In this document: positions 33,499 through 42,811 of the stretch, in pieces
Layout of the letters: every line of letters begins with the position of its first letter
Position numbering within the stretch: position 1 is the stretch's first letter
Assembly (NCBI RefSeq): GCF_036962705.1
Contig: NZ_JBALOQ010000003.1
Location: 1-64,000 of the forward strand
Length of the DNA: 64,000 bases
Reading direction: 5' to 3'
DNA from: Ferdinandcohnia sp036962705
GTDB taxonomy: Bacteria > Bacillota > Bacilli > Bacillales > Bacillaceae_L
Program-made: the position numbers and the translations under genes
Notes under the pieces: model-generated
Database searches by the model: none
What the model saw: the letters and a program-made list of their open reading frames with translations, nothing else
Told to the model about the DNA's origin: nothing

Positions 33499-34632
33499 TC
33501 ACTCGATTTCTTCAGATTGCAAATCGAATGCTTCATCCTCGGGTTCTACTTCATTGTCGTCAAATAAACCAAAGCCGTCTCTAGGGTAGATACCCGCTTG
33601 CTCTGCTTCTGTTTGACTTTTAATATCGATTTTCCACCCAGTTAATTTTGCTGCTAAACGAGCATTTTGCCCACGTTTTCCAATTGCTAATGATAATTGA
33701 TAATCAGGAACGACAACTGTGGTTGCTTTTTCGTCTTCATTAACAATTACATCAACTACTTTAGATGGACTTAAGGCGTTTGCTACGAAAACAACTGGAT
33801 CATCAGACCATTTAACGATATCGATTTTTTCACCTTTCAGTTCGTTCACAATTGCTTGAACCCGCTGTCCCTTAGGACCAACACAAGAGCCTACTGGGTC
33901 AACTTCATGATTATCAGAGTGGACAGAAATCTTTGAACGATCTCCAGCTTCTCTCGCAACCGATTTAATTTCAACTGTTCCATCATAGATTTCTGGAACT
34001 TCGATTTCAAATAGACGCTTTAATAATCCAGGATGTGTTCTAGAAACAAAGATTTGTGGTCCTTTTGTTGTTCTTTCAACCTTTGTTATGTAGACTTTAA
34101 TTCTGTCATGTGGCTTATATTGTTCGTTTGGCATTTGTTCGTTTACAGGTAGCAATGCTTCAATTTTCCCTAAGCTAACATAGATGAACTTAGAATCTAG
34201 TCGCTGAACGATTCCTGTCATGATATCTTCTTCACGATCAATAAACTCTGAATAGATAACTCCTCTTTCTGCTTCACGTACACGTTGAGTTACAACCTGC
34301 TTTGCAGTTTGAGCAGCAATTCTACCAAAATCCTTTGGTGTTACTTCGATTTCAACAACATCTTCGACCTGGTAGTTTGGATTAATCGTTCTTGCTTCAT
34401 CTAAGGAGATCTCGAGTCTAGGGTCAAACACTTCATCTACTACATCTTTTCTTGCAAACACACGCATTGAACCGTTCGCTAAGTTTAAATCAACTCTTAC
34501 ATTCTGAGCCTGATTAAAATTCCGCTTATATGCAGAAATAAGTGCTGCCTCAATTGCTTCAATAATAACATCTTTACTAATGCCTTTTTCTTTCTCGAGC
34601 AATGTTAAGGCATCTAATAATTCACTACTCAT
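33499..34632 (-). CDS. nusA: Transcription elongation/termination factor NusA
   Basis: A 377-aa RNA polymerase-associated factor stimulating pausing and intrinsic termination. It has an N-terminal polymerase-binding domain, S1 (VKVYITKVER nearby) and two KH domains with GPKGQRVQAIVNEL and GKRGQNARLAAKLTGW. The short acidic C-terminus is typical of Bacillota, without E. coli acidic repeats. An upstream hairpin in the rimP leader may be a NusA-dependent attenuator. Confidence 0.97.
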   Translation of the reverse strand: MSSELLDALTLLEKEKGISKDVIIEAIEAALISAYKRNFNQAQNVRVDLNLANGSMRVFARKDVVDEVFDPRLEISLDEARTINPNYQVEDVVEIEVTPKDFGRIAAQTAKQVVTQRVREAERGVIYSEFIDREEDIMTGIVQRLDSKFIYVSLGKIEALLPVNEQMPNEQYKPHDRIKVYITKVERTTKGPQIFVSRTHPGLLKRLFEIEVPEIYDGTVEIKSVAREAGDRSKISVHSDNHEVDPVGSCVGPKGQRVQAIVNELKGEKIDIVKWSDDPVVFVANALSPSKVVDVIVNEDEKATTVVVPDYQLSLAIGKRGQNARLAAKLTGWKIDIKSQTEAEQAGIYPRDGFGLFDDNEVEPEDEAFDLQSEEIE

Positions 34633-34665
34633 TCGTTTTCTAATCCCCCTTATTAATTCTAACTA

Positions 34666-35139
34666 TTAATGAAAAGTAACAGCGAGTCTTGCATTTGCAA
34701 CTTTTTCATACGGAATTTCCAAAGATTTTTTACGTGTTTTGACCATAATATTGATTATAATCGTGCTTCCATCAAATGATGTAAGCTCCCCTTCAAAAAT
34801 CTTTTCGCCGTCGATTGGTTCGTATGTTTTTATATACACGTGTTTTCCAATTGCCTTTTCGAAGTCGCTCATCTTTTTCAACGGGCGTTCAGCACCGGGA
34901 CTTGATACTTCGAGAAAATAGTTATAAGGAATAGGATCGATTTCATCAAGCTTTTCGCTTAATTTTTCACTAACAGTTCCACAGTCTTCAATATCAACCC
35001 CTTTTTCAGAATCGATGAAGACACGTAGAAACCAGTCTTTTCCTTCCTTTACATACTCAACATCAACAAGTTCCATCTGTAATTCAGTTAATATAGGTAT
35101 CACTAATTCTTCCACTATTTGTGTTACCTTTTTACTCAT
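34666..35139 (-). CDS. rimP: Ribosome maturation factor RimP
   Basis: A 157-aa two-domain protein (YlxS) needed for 30S assembly, with an N-terminal alpha/beta domain containing LVDVEYVKEGKDWFLRVFID and a C-terminal SH3-like domain. First gene of the nusA-infB operon. ATG with AGGAGG. Its leader holds a terminator-like hairpin. Confidence 0.95.
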   Translation of the reverse strand: MSKKVTQIVEELVIPILTELQMELVDVEYVKEGKDWFLRVFIDSEKGVDIEDCGTVSEKLSEKLDEIDPIPYNYFLEVSSPGAERPLKKMSDFEKAIGKHVYIKTYEPIDGEKIFEGELTSFDGSTIIINIMVKTRKKSLEIPYEKVANARLAVTFH

Positions 35140-35201
35140 GTTTTTCCTCCTAAGCTGATAAGGAATATAGTTTTTATACGTTAGTATTTCCTAAGTAGTG
35201 T

Positions 35202-35227
35202 AAAAACACCCTGCTATAGTAGCAGGG
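35202..35227 (-). terminator. Leader terminator/attenuator upstream of rimP-nusA
   Basis: An 8-bp perfect stem (35209-35216 with 35220-35227) with a 3-nt loop is followed on the minus strand by TGTTTTTAC. The U-tract is interrupted near the stem, the pattern of NusA-stimulated terminators. It lies about 65 nt upstream of rimP and downstream of the likely start of transcription. B. subtilis NusA was reported to limit its own operon by leader termination; this may be the equivalent. Confidence 0.65.
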
Positions 35228-35255
35228 AGGCAGTTGGAAAATATAGAGAAGTTCC

Positions 35256-35264
35256 ATCATAACA
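35256..35264 (-). promoter_or_regulatory. Extended -10 promoter for rimP operon
   Basis: TGT-TATGAT on the minus strand matches an extended -10. No clear -35. Predicted leader of about 110 nt contains the attenuator hairpin. Confidence 0.45.
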
Positions 35265-35296
35265 CAAAGTTGTTACACATTTTTAGCCTCAGCCAA

Positions 35297-35325
35297 AGAA
35301 TAAAGAGTGGGGAGCCCCACTCTTT
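35297..35325 (-). terminator. Intrinsic terminator of polC
   Basis: An 11-bp perfect stem (35302-35312 with 35315-35325) with G/C-rich tip and TTTATTCTTT on the minus strand, about 75 nt past polC. The innermost pairs must open to form a loop. Confidence 0.88.
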
Positions 35326-35399
35326 TACCAGTAATTATACATAGCATTTCCATAAAAACTATAACATAACCGCTATTTATATGCAAATAAAAGTCTAAA

Positions 35400-38300
35400 T
35401 TAGAACAGGGATAATTGATTTTGTTCTGGCATATCTTCTAAGCAACCATGGTTATCAAGGAATTCCATAATTGTTTTCGATACTTTACCACGTTTTTGCA
35501 AATCTTCTTTTGATAAAAATTCGCCATGTTCTCTCGCTTTCACAATATTAATAGCTGCGTTTGTTCCTAGTCCAGGAATTGAATTGAACGGAGGAATGAG
35601 AGCATCCCCGTCAATAATAAATTCTGTTGCACTTGAGCGATACAAATCAATCTTCTTAAAGGAAAATCCACGTTCACACATTTCTAAAGCTATCTCAAGA
35701 ACAGTTAAAAGGTTTTTTTCCTTAGGTGCAGCATCAAGCCCTTTGGCATTGATTTCTTCCAATCTTGCGCGAATGGTACTAGATCCACGAACCATTGCAT
35801 CAACATCAAAATCATCTGCACGAACTGTAAAGTATGCTGCATAATAGAGTAATGGCAAATGAACCTTAAAGTATGCAATCCTTACAGCCATTAATACATA
35901 AGCGGCAGCATGGGCTTTCGGGAACATGTATTTAATTTTCAAACATGAATCTATATACCAATCAGGGACATCATTTTTCTTCATTTCTTCTATAAATTCA
36001 TCTGTTAGTCCCTTACCTTTACGGACAGATTCCATAATTTTAAATGCCAACGAAGGATCTAACCCTTTATAGATAAGATAAACCATTATATCGTCACGAC
36101 ACCCTATAACTTCACTAAGCGTACAAATATTGTTATGAATGAGTTCTTGTGCATTCCCCAACCAAACATCTGTACCATGTGACAGACCTGAAATCTGAAC
36201 TAGTTCAGAGAAAGTAGTTGGCTTTGTATCCTCAAGCATTTGACGAACAAATCGTGTACCGAATTCTGGAATACCAAGGGTACCGGTTTTACACATAATT
36301 TGCTCTTCAGTTACACCGAGTGATTCAGTACCACTGAAAATTTTCATTACCTCAGGGTCATCCGTTGGGATGGTTTTTGGATCAATTCCACTTAAATCCT
36401 GAAGCATCCGGATTACGGTCGGATCATCGTGTCCAAGTATATCTAGCTTTAATACATTGTCATGAATTGAGTGGAAATCAAAATGGGTTGTTTTCCATTC
36501 AGAGTTTGTATCATCTGCTGGAAATTGTATTGGCGAAAAATCAAAGATATCCATGTAGTCTGGTACTACGATAATACCACCTGGGTGCTGTCCAGTTGTT
36601 CGTTTTACACCTGTACAACCTGCTACTAAACGATCTGTTTCTGCCCCACGCATTGTTAAGTTATGATCATTGGCATATCCTTTTACATATCCATAAGCTG
36701 TTTTTTCAGCTACTGTACCAATTGTACCAGCTCGATATACATAATCCTCACCAAACAATACCTTTGTATAGTTATGAGCACGTGGTTGATACTCTCCAGA
36801 GAAGTTTAAGTCGATATCCGGTACCTTGTCACCCTTAAATCCTAGGAATGTTTCGAACGGAATATCATGGCCATCCTTCTTGTAATTTGCCCCACAATTT
36901 GGGCATTCCTTATCTGGTAAGTCAAACCCCGAACCGACTGAACCATCATTAAAGAACTCAGAATGCTTACAGTCTGGACATACATAGTGTGGCGGTAATG
37001 GATTTACTTCTGTTATTTCCGTCATTGTCGCAACTAACGAAGAACCAACTGACCCACGTGAACCAACTAGATATCCATCATCAAGTGATTTTTTAACAAG
37101 TTTATGTGAAATCAAGTAAATAACTGCGAATCCATGCCCAATAATACTTTTTAGTTCTTTTTCTAAACGCTTTTCTACGATTTCAGGTAATTCCTCGCCA
37201 TAAATGCTTCTCGCCATGCTATAGCTCATATTCCTGATTTCATCTTCAGCACCTTCGATTTTAGGTGTATATAGGTCATCTTTTATCGGTTTCACTTCGC
37301 CAATCATATCTGCAACTTTTTGCGTGTTTGTAACGACAATTTCCTTTGCTTTCTCTTTATCAAGAAACGAGAAACAGTCCAACATTTCATTCGTTGTTCG
37401 GAAATGAACCTCTGGAAGCGAGTGTCGATTTAATGGATTGGCCCCACCTTGAGACCTTACTAAAATCTTTCGATAAATATGATCATCTGGGTTTAGATAA
37501 TGCACATTCCCTGTAGCAACAACCGGTAGATTCAGCTTTTCTCCAAGGCTGACAATATTCTTTAAGATATCTTTGAGTTCACGCTCATTTTGAATCAAGT
37601 CTAATTCCAATAAATGCTTATAGTTTGAAGGTGGCTGAACTTCTAGATAGTCATAAAATTGAGCAATCGACTCAACTTCCTCAGGTGACTTCTGCATCAT
37701 TCCTTCAAATACTTCTCCTTTGTCACAAGCAGAACCAACTAAAATACCTTCACGATATTTTTGTAGCTGTGATCGTGGGATACGTGGTACACGGTAAAAA
37801 TAATTCATATGTGAAATAGATATTAATTTAAATAAATTTTTAAGTCCTACATCAGTTTGGGCAAGTAATGTTGCATGAAAAGGTCTTGACCGTTGGTATG
37901 ATTTCCCTTGTCCCATATAATCATTTAATTGATCATGGTACTCAATCTCTTTTTCAGCTGCATCTTTTAAAAGTTTAACGGCTAAGTACCCTGTTGCTTC
38001 CGCATCATAAATTGCACGGTGATGCTGAGTTAATTCAATATCGAATTTTTTACACAATGTATTTAATCGATGGTTTTTTAATTCTGGATATAAAAATCTA
38101 GCGAGTTCAAGTGTATCAATAACTGGATTTGTTGCTTGTTCAAGCCCCGCCTTTTTATAGCCAACATTTAAAAAGCCCATATCAAAACTCGCATTATGAG
38201 CAACTAATATTGCATCCTCTGCCCAGTCATGGAACTTTACTAGGACCTCACTAACCTCAGGTGCTGAGCTTACCATATCATCTGTGATTCCCGTAAGATC

Positions 38301-39713
38301 GATTGTTGTCGCACTTAAGCGGTGGTGCGGGTTAGCAAATGATTCAAATCGATCAATGATTTCACCATTTCTTACTTTGACGGCAGCCAACTCGATAATT
38401 GTATTATAGACTGCTGATAATCCTGTAGTTTCTACGTCAAAAACGACATAAATATCGTCTTCTAAATGACGATGCTGTGAATTATAAGCAATTGGGACAC
38501 CATCATCGACTAAATTGGCTTCAACACCATAGATCATCTTAATCCCATTTTTCTTAGCAGCAGAATAAGCTTCTGGGAATGATTGACCAACCGCATGGTC
38601 TGTTATAGCAATGGCAGTGTGGCCCCATTTTTTAGCTTGTCCTACTAATTGACTAACAGACGTTACAGCATCCATCTGACTCATTGGTGAATGCAAATGA
38701 AGCTCGACACGTTTTTCTCCTTCGGGAGCAGTGTCTTTTCTTTCATTCATAGGCTGTATTTCATTAATATCATTTGCAAGCATAACTAAGTCTCTAACAA
38801 AAGTATCATTTTGAATACTTCCTCGACAACGGACCCACATACCTTTTTTAATGGCTTGTAATAGGTGAACATCCTCTTTATCGCGTGAGAATACTTTGAC
38901 TAAAATCGAATCTGTATAGTCGGTAATTTTGAATGTTAATAGTGTTCTTCCACTGCGCAATTCCCTTGTCTCAGCAAAGAAAATATACCCTTGAACGGCA
39001 ATTCTTCGCTCCTCGTCAAGGATTGAACTAATTTCTTTAACTTCATCATCATTCTTAATTGTGTAACCAATGGTAATCGGCCCCGAAACAGCGTTCGCTT
39101 GGTCTTTTTCTTTCTCTTTCTTCTGCATGTCAGCAACAGCTAACAATGCTTTTTCCTGGTCTTCCTGTTGTTTTTTCTCTAAAAACAGTTCGTACTCTTT
39201 ATCAGAAGCCTCTACCTCTGTTTCAAGCGTAAACATTGGAAAACCATAGGATTGATATACACTTCCTATTAATTGACCGTATTTTTTCTTAATAGCAACG
39301 GATTCTGTATCATTTCTTGTTTTGATTTGAAGTTTAAGTCCTTGCTGTGTTGGAAGTTGATTATGCAATAAAGACAGAATTGGTGGTGCGATTCCATCTA
39401 ATTCTTGTAAACATAGTGGCCAATAGGCTTGGACCATTTCTTCGGTCACATGCTGGGATTGGACATTTAAAGTGAAGGTTACAGATGCAATATGGGTAAA
39501 TTTTGTTCGTATTTGTGTCGAAAAAATCCGCATGACATCTGCAGGAACCACATTTTCAAAAGAAAATAAGAAATGCCATGCTTTCTTTTCTTTGTCAATC
39601 GTGAGTTTTACAATTCCTGCATTTACAAAGTGTGTAACGAGTGCATCGTCAGTTAATTCTAACTGCTGTAACAATACCTTAAAACGTTCTTTTTGCTGTG
39701 GCGATAATTCCAT
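35400..39713 (-). CDS. polC: DNA polymerase III PolC (alpha subunit, Gram-positive type)
   Basis: A 1437-aa replicative polymerase, the same length as B. subtilis PolC. Layout in order: N-terminal domains, OB fold near 240-330, PHP domain (RVELHLHSPMSQMDAVTSV) interrupted by the proofreading 3'-5' exonuclease (DVETTGLS), zinc-binding cysteines in YVCPDCKH...CPNCGANY, and the polymerase active site VPDIDLNFSGEYQ with paired aspartates. It is essential for fork elongation. ATG with GAGGGGG. A long single gene with a terminator. Confidence 0.98.
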   Translation of the reverse strand: MELSPQQKERFKVLLQQLELTDDALVTHFVNAGIVKLTIDKEKKAWHFLFSFENVVPADVMRIFSTQIRTKFTHIASVTFTLNVQSQHVTEEMVQAYWPLCLQELDGIAPPILSLLHNQLPTQQGLKLQIKTRNDTESVAIKKKYGQLIGSVYQSYGFPMFTLETEVEASDKEYELFLEKKQQEDQEKALLAVADMQKKEKEKDQANAVSGPITIGYTIKNDDEVKEISSILDEERRIAVQGYIFFAETRELRSGRTLLTFKITDYTDSILVKVFSRDKEDVHLLQAIKKGMWVRCRGSIQNDTFVRDLVMLANDINEIQPMNERKDTAPEGEKRVELHLHSPMSQMDAVTSVSQLVGQAKKWGHTAIAITDHAVGQSFPEAYSAAKKNGIKMIYGVEANLVDDGVPIAYNSQHRHLEDDIYVVFDVETTGLSAVYNTIIELAAVKVRNGEIIDRFESFANPHHRLSATTIDLTGITDDMVSSAPEVSEVLVKFHDWAEDAILVAHNASFDMGFLNVGYKKAGLEQATNPVIDTLELARFLYPELKNHRLNTLCKKFDIELTQHHRAIYDAEATGYLAVKLLKDAAEKEIEYHDQLNDYMGQGKSYQRSRPFHATLLAQTDVGLKNLFKLISISHMNYFYRVPRIPRSQLQKYREGILVGSACDKGEVFEGMMQKSPEEVESIAQFYDYLEVQPPSNYKHLLELDLIQNERELKDILKNIVSLGEKLNLPVVATGNVHYLNPDDHIYRKILVRSQGGANPLNRHSLPEVHFRTTNEMLDCFSFLDKEKAKEIVVTNTQKVADMIGEVKPIKDDLYTPKIEGAEDEIRNMSYSMARSIYGEELPEIVEKRLEKELKSIIGHGFAVIYLISHKLVKKSLDDGYLVGSRGSVGSSLVATMTEITEVNPLPPHYVCPDCKHSEFFNDGSVGSGFDLPDKECPNCGANYKKDGHDIPFETFLGFKGDKVPDIDLNFSGEYQPRAHNYTKVLFGEDYVYRAGTIGTVAEKTAYGYVKGYANDHNLTMRGAETDRLVAGCTGVKRTTGQHPGGIIVVPDYMDIFDFSPIQFPADDTNSEWKTTHFDFHSIHDNVLKLDILGHDDPTVIRMLQDLSGIDPKTIPTDDPEVMKIFSGTESLGVTEEQIMCKTGTLGIPEFGTRFVRQMLEDTKPTTFSELVQISGLSHGTDVWLGNAQELIHNNICTLSEVIGCRDDIMVYLIYKGLDPSLAFKIMESVRKGKGLTDEFIEEMKKNDVPDWYIDSCLKIKYMFPKAHAAAYVLMAVRIAYFKVHLPLLYYAAYFTVRADDFDVDAMVRGSSTIRARLEEINAKGLDAAPKEKNLLTVLEIALEMCERGFSFKKIDLYRSSATEFIIDGDALIPPFNSIPGLGTNAAINIVKAREHGEFLSKEDLQKRGKVSKTIMEFLDNHGCLEDMPEQNQLSLF

Positions 39714-39745
39714 CCTCGTTCCCCCTCTTCAGACAGAATAATTTA

Positions 39746-39772
39746 AGGTACCCCATTTTTTGCGAGGTACCT
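39746..39772. other. Stem-loop between proS and polC
   Basis: AGGTACC/GGTACCT (39746-39752 with 39766-39772) forms a 7-bp stem with a 13-nt loop. No proper T-run follows. Possible weak terminator for proS or leader structure of polC. Confidence 0.35.
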
Positions 39773-39789
39773 CTTTACTTTTCTACTAT

Positions 39790-41493
39790 TTATTTTACTA
39801 TATATTTTTTAATTGTCTCGATAAGATTTTCAATATTTATTTCCAATGTTTCCCCTGTCTTACGAACCTTCACTTCTACAATACCTTCGCTAGCACGTTT
39901 TCCAACAGTGATTCGCAGCGGTAAACCAATTAAATCAGAATCTGCAAATTTCACACCTGGGCGTTCTACACGATCATCAAATAATACGTCATAGCCACTT
40001 TCCTGAAGGGAAACATACAATGATTCAGCTAGAACTTTTTGTTCTTCATTCTTCATGTTTACAGGGATTAGATGCAAATTATATGGAGCTAGATTTTCAG
40101 GCCAAATTAGACCATTGTCATCATTGGATTGCTCTGCTACAGCAGATAGAGTTCTAGATACACCGATACCATAGCATCCCATAATCATTGGTTGTGTTCT
40201 TCCGTTTTCATCGAGGAAGGTTGCACCCATCGCTTCACTATATCGTGTACCAAGCTTAAAGATATGGCCAACTTCGATACCTTCAGCAAACACAATTTTA
40301 CCTTGTCCATCTGGTGAAGGGTCTCCTTCTTGGATAAAGCGAAGGTCTTCATATTGAATTCCAGTAAAATCACGATCTGGGTTTACATTTACAAAATGAT
40401 AATTCTCTTTATTTGCACCGCAAACCCCATTGACAACCGATGCCACGGCATGATCAGCAATTACAGTGATTTCATTAGTAACATTAATAGGGCCTAAAGA
40501 ACCAACTGTACAGCCCATGATACGTTCAGTATCCTCAGTACTCGCTAATTCCACATTTGTTGCTTCTAGCAAGTTTTTCACTTTAATATCATTTATTTCA
40601 TGATCACCACGAGCCAATACTAGAATAAATTTTTCATCTACTTCAAAAAGAAGAGATTTTATGCATTTTTCAGTAGAAACGTCTAGGAATGTTGCTACTT
40701 CTTCGATTGATTTTTTCTCGATTGTTTCTACTTTTTCTAGTTCTTTCACTGGTTCATTACTTTTTGGATATTCCATGACAACAGGTGCCATTTCGATATT
40801 CGCTGCAAATGAGGAAGTATCAGAATACGCAATTGTATCCTCTCCAACTTCTGAAAGTACCATGAATTCATGGGTATCTTTTCCACCCATTGCACCAGAA
40901 TCTGCAATAACTGCACGGAAGTTAAGTCCACATCGGGCAAAGACATTTGAATAGGCAGTATACATTTTTTCGTATACGTCATGAAGGCTATCTTGATCAG
41001 CATGGAATGAATATGCATCCTTCATGATAAATTCTCGACCACGTAATAACCCGAAGCGCGGTCTTTTTTCATCGCGAAATTTTGTTTGAATTTGATAAAG
41101 AGTAAGCGGTAGTCGTTTATATGATTTAATTTCATCACGAACAAGACTAGTGATTACTTCTTCATGTGTCGGACCTAATACGAAGTCACGTTCATGACGA
41201 TCATGCAGTCGCATTAGTTCTGGACCGTAAGAATACCAACGCCCAGATTCCTGCCATAGCTCTGCTGGTGTCAAAGCTGGCATAAGGAGTTCAGCAGCTC
41301 CAGTTCGCTCCATTTCTTCGCGGACAATTTTTTCGATTTTTTGTAAAACACGTCTTGCTAATGGAAGATAGCTATAAACCCCACTAGCATTTTGTCTAAT
41401 AAAACCCGCTCGAATTAAAAGCTGGTGACTTTTGATTTCGGCATCGGCTGGTACTTCCCGTAGTGTAGGAATAAGCGTCATACTTTGTTTCAT
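39790..41493 (-). CDS. proS: Prolyl-tRNA synthetase (bacterial type)
   Basis: A 567-aa class II synthetase with the bacterial-type INS editing domain between motifs 2 and 3. Motif 2 region is TKFRDEKRPRFGLLRGREFIMKDAYSFH; motif 3 appears as MGCYGIGVSRTLSAVAEQ. Start ATG 41493 (MKQSMTLIPTLREVPADAE) has GAGGTG 6 nt upstream; a GTG three codons earlier lies in the RBS. The T-box leaders found upstream of other Gram-positive proS genes are absent; it sits directly after rseP. Confidence 0.96.
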   Translation of the reverse strand: MKQSMTLIPTLREVPADAEIKSHQLLIRAGFIRQNASGVYSYLPLARRVLQKIEKIVREEMERTGAAELLMPALTPAELWQESGRWYSYGPELMRLHDRHERDFVLGPTHEEVITSLVRDEIKSYKRLPLTLYQIQTKFRDEKRPRFGLLRGREFIMKDAYSFHADQDSLHDVYEKMYTAYSNVFARCGLNFRAVIADSGAMGGKDTHEFMVLSEVGEDTIAYSDTSSFAANIEMAPVVMEYPKSNEPVKELEKVETIEKKSIEEVATFLDVSTEKCIKSLLFEVDEKFILVLARGDHEINDIKVKNLLEATNVELASTEDTERIMGCTVGSLGPINVTNEITVIADHAVASVVNGVCGANKENYHFVNVNPDRDFTGIQYEDLRFIQEGDPSPDGQGKIVFAEGIEVGHIFKLGTRYSEAMGATFLDENGRTQPMIMGCYGIGVSRTLSAVAEQSNDDNGLIWPENLAPYNLHLIPVNMKNEEQKVLAESLYVSLQESGYDVLFDDRVERPGVKFADSDLIGLPLRITVGKRASEGIVEVKVRKTGETLEINIENLIETIKKYIVK

Positions 41494-41524
41494 ATCTTGC
41501 ACCTCGTTCTATTTTGAACTTATT

Positions 41525-42784
41525 TTATAAAAAGAATCGTTGAATATCATTCCATGTAACAACCAACATTAGAAGCATTAATAAGGCAAATCCGATAAAA
41601 TGGACCATCCCTTCCTTTTGCTTGTCAATCGGTTTTCCACGAACGGCTTCCAACGCAAAGAATACTAATCGTCCACCATCAAGAGCTGGCAATGGTAAAA
41701 GGTTCACAATTCCTAGGTTTATACTTAGGATTGCAGCCCATTTCATCACATAAAAGATTCCGGATTGAACAACTGTATCGGTCGATACATATATTCCAAC
41801 TGGTCCAGAAAGCATGTCAATCGAGAATTGGCCTGTGATAAGCTTTCCAAGGCCGAGTAAAATTTCCTTTGTCCACATAAAAGTTTCCAAAACCCCATAT
41901 TTCAAGGATGGTAGGACCGATTTTTCTACTGGTCCATAAACACCTATGACCCCAATCGTTTGATCTTCAATCTGTTGAGCTTTCGGAGTTACAGAAATAT
42001 CATGAAGGTTTCCATTACGTTCGACGACAAAGCCGATTGCTTCTTCAGGATGTGAGCGAATAATATTAACAATATCATTCCATGTGGAAACTTGTTCATT
42101 ATCAATCTCACGAACAATATCACCTTCATGTAGTCCAGCTTGAAGTGCTGCTCCATCTTCGGTTAGTTTTCCAAGGATAGGTTTATCAATCGGTGTACCT
42201 TGTAATAAGCCAATTACAATTAAAATAATAAAGGCTAGTACAAAATTCATTGCAGGACCAGCAGCAATTGCCAATGTCCGTTGCATTAAGGTTTTTGATG
42301 AAAATTGGCGATTATATGGAGCGATTTGCGTTTCTTGTCCATCAACAACTAGAAAAGCAGTGTCACTAACCTCATATCTTTTTAGAACCTCATCTTCTCC
42401 ATCTTCATAACCAGAAATAAAAAGATGATGCTCTAAATCGGCTTCCTCAACCTCAATTACCTTTAAATCTGGATATTTATCCTTATTATTTAAAATAATT
42501 TTATCGACTTTACCATTTTTATCAAATAACAACCCGATATTATGTCCTGGTTTAATTTCAACCATTTCCGGGTCTTCGCCAGCCATTCTAACATAACCGC
42601 CAATCGGGAGGAGACGAATCGTATAAAGTGTTTCATTTTTTCTAAAAGTAAATACCTTTGGCCCCATTCCAATTGCAAATTCACGACAAAGAATTCCCGC
42701 TCGCTTTGCTAAAACGAGATGTCCCAACTCATGAAAAAATACGAGTGCACCAAAAATAATGATAAAGGCTATCACAGTCTCCAC
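41525..42784 (-). CDS. rseP: Intramembrane site-2 metalloprotease RseP/RasP
   Basis: A 419-aa polytopic S2P protease (RasP, formerly YluC). The zinc motif HELGH is at H18-H22, the second metal ligand in PALDGGRLVF near the C-terminus, and a PDZ domain (about 190-280) lies between. In B. subtilis it cleaves anti-sigma factor RsiW and FtsL and clears signal peptides. I use GTG 42784, which has AAAGGTGG 8 nt upstream; GTG 42796 has no RBS. Confidence 0.93.
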   Translation of the reverse strand: METVIAFIIIFGALVFFHELGHLVLAKRAGILCREFAIGMGPKVFTFRKNETLYTIRLLPIGGYVRMAGEDPEMVEIKPGHNIGLLFDKNGKVDKIILNNKDKYPDLKVIEVEEADLEHHLFISGYEDGEDEVLKRYEVSDTAFLVVDGQETQIAPYNRQFSSKTLMQRTLAIAAGPAMNFVLAFIILIVIGLLQGTPIDKPILGKLTEDGAALQAGLHEGDIVREIDNEQVSTWNDIVNIIRSHPEEAIGFVVERNGNLHDISVTPKAQQIEDQTIGVIGVYGPVEKSVLPSLKYGVLETFMWTKEILLGLGKLITGQFSIDMLSGPVGIYVSTDTVVQSGIFYVMKWAAILSINLGIVNLLPLPALDGGRLVFFALEAVRGKPIDKQKEGMVHFIGFALLMLLMLVVTWNDIQRFFL

Positions 42785-42811
42785 ATATTTAACCACCTTT
42801 TGTTAGATTGA

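Noticed and set aside
39746..39789. T-box leader for proS or terminator of proS
   Set aside because: The stem 3' of proS lacks a T-run, and the proS upstream gap is only about 30 nt, too short for a T-box.
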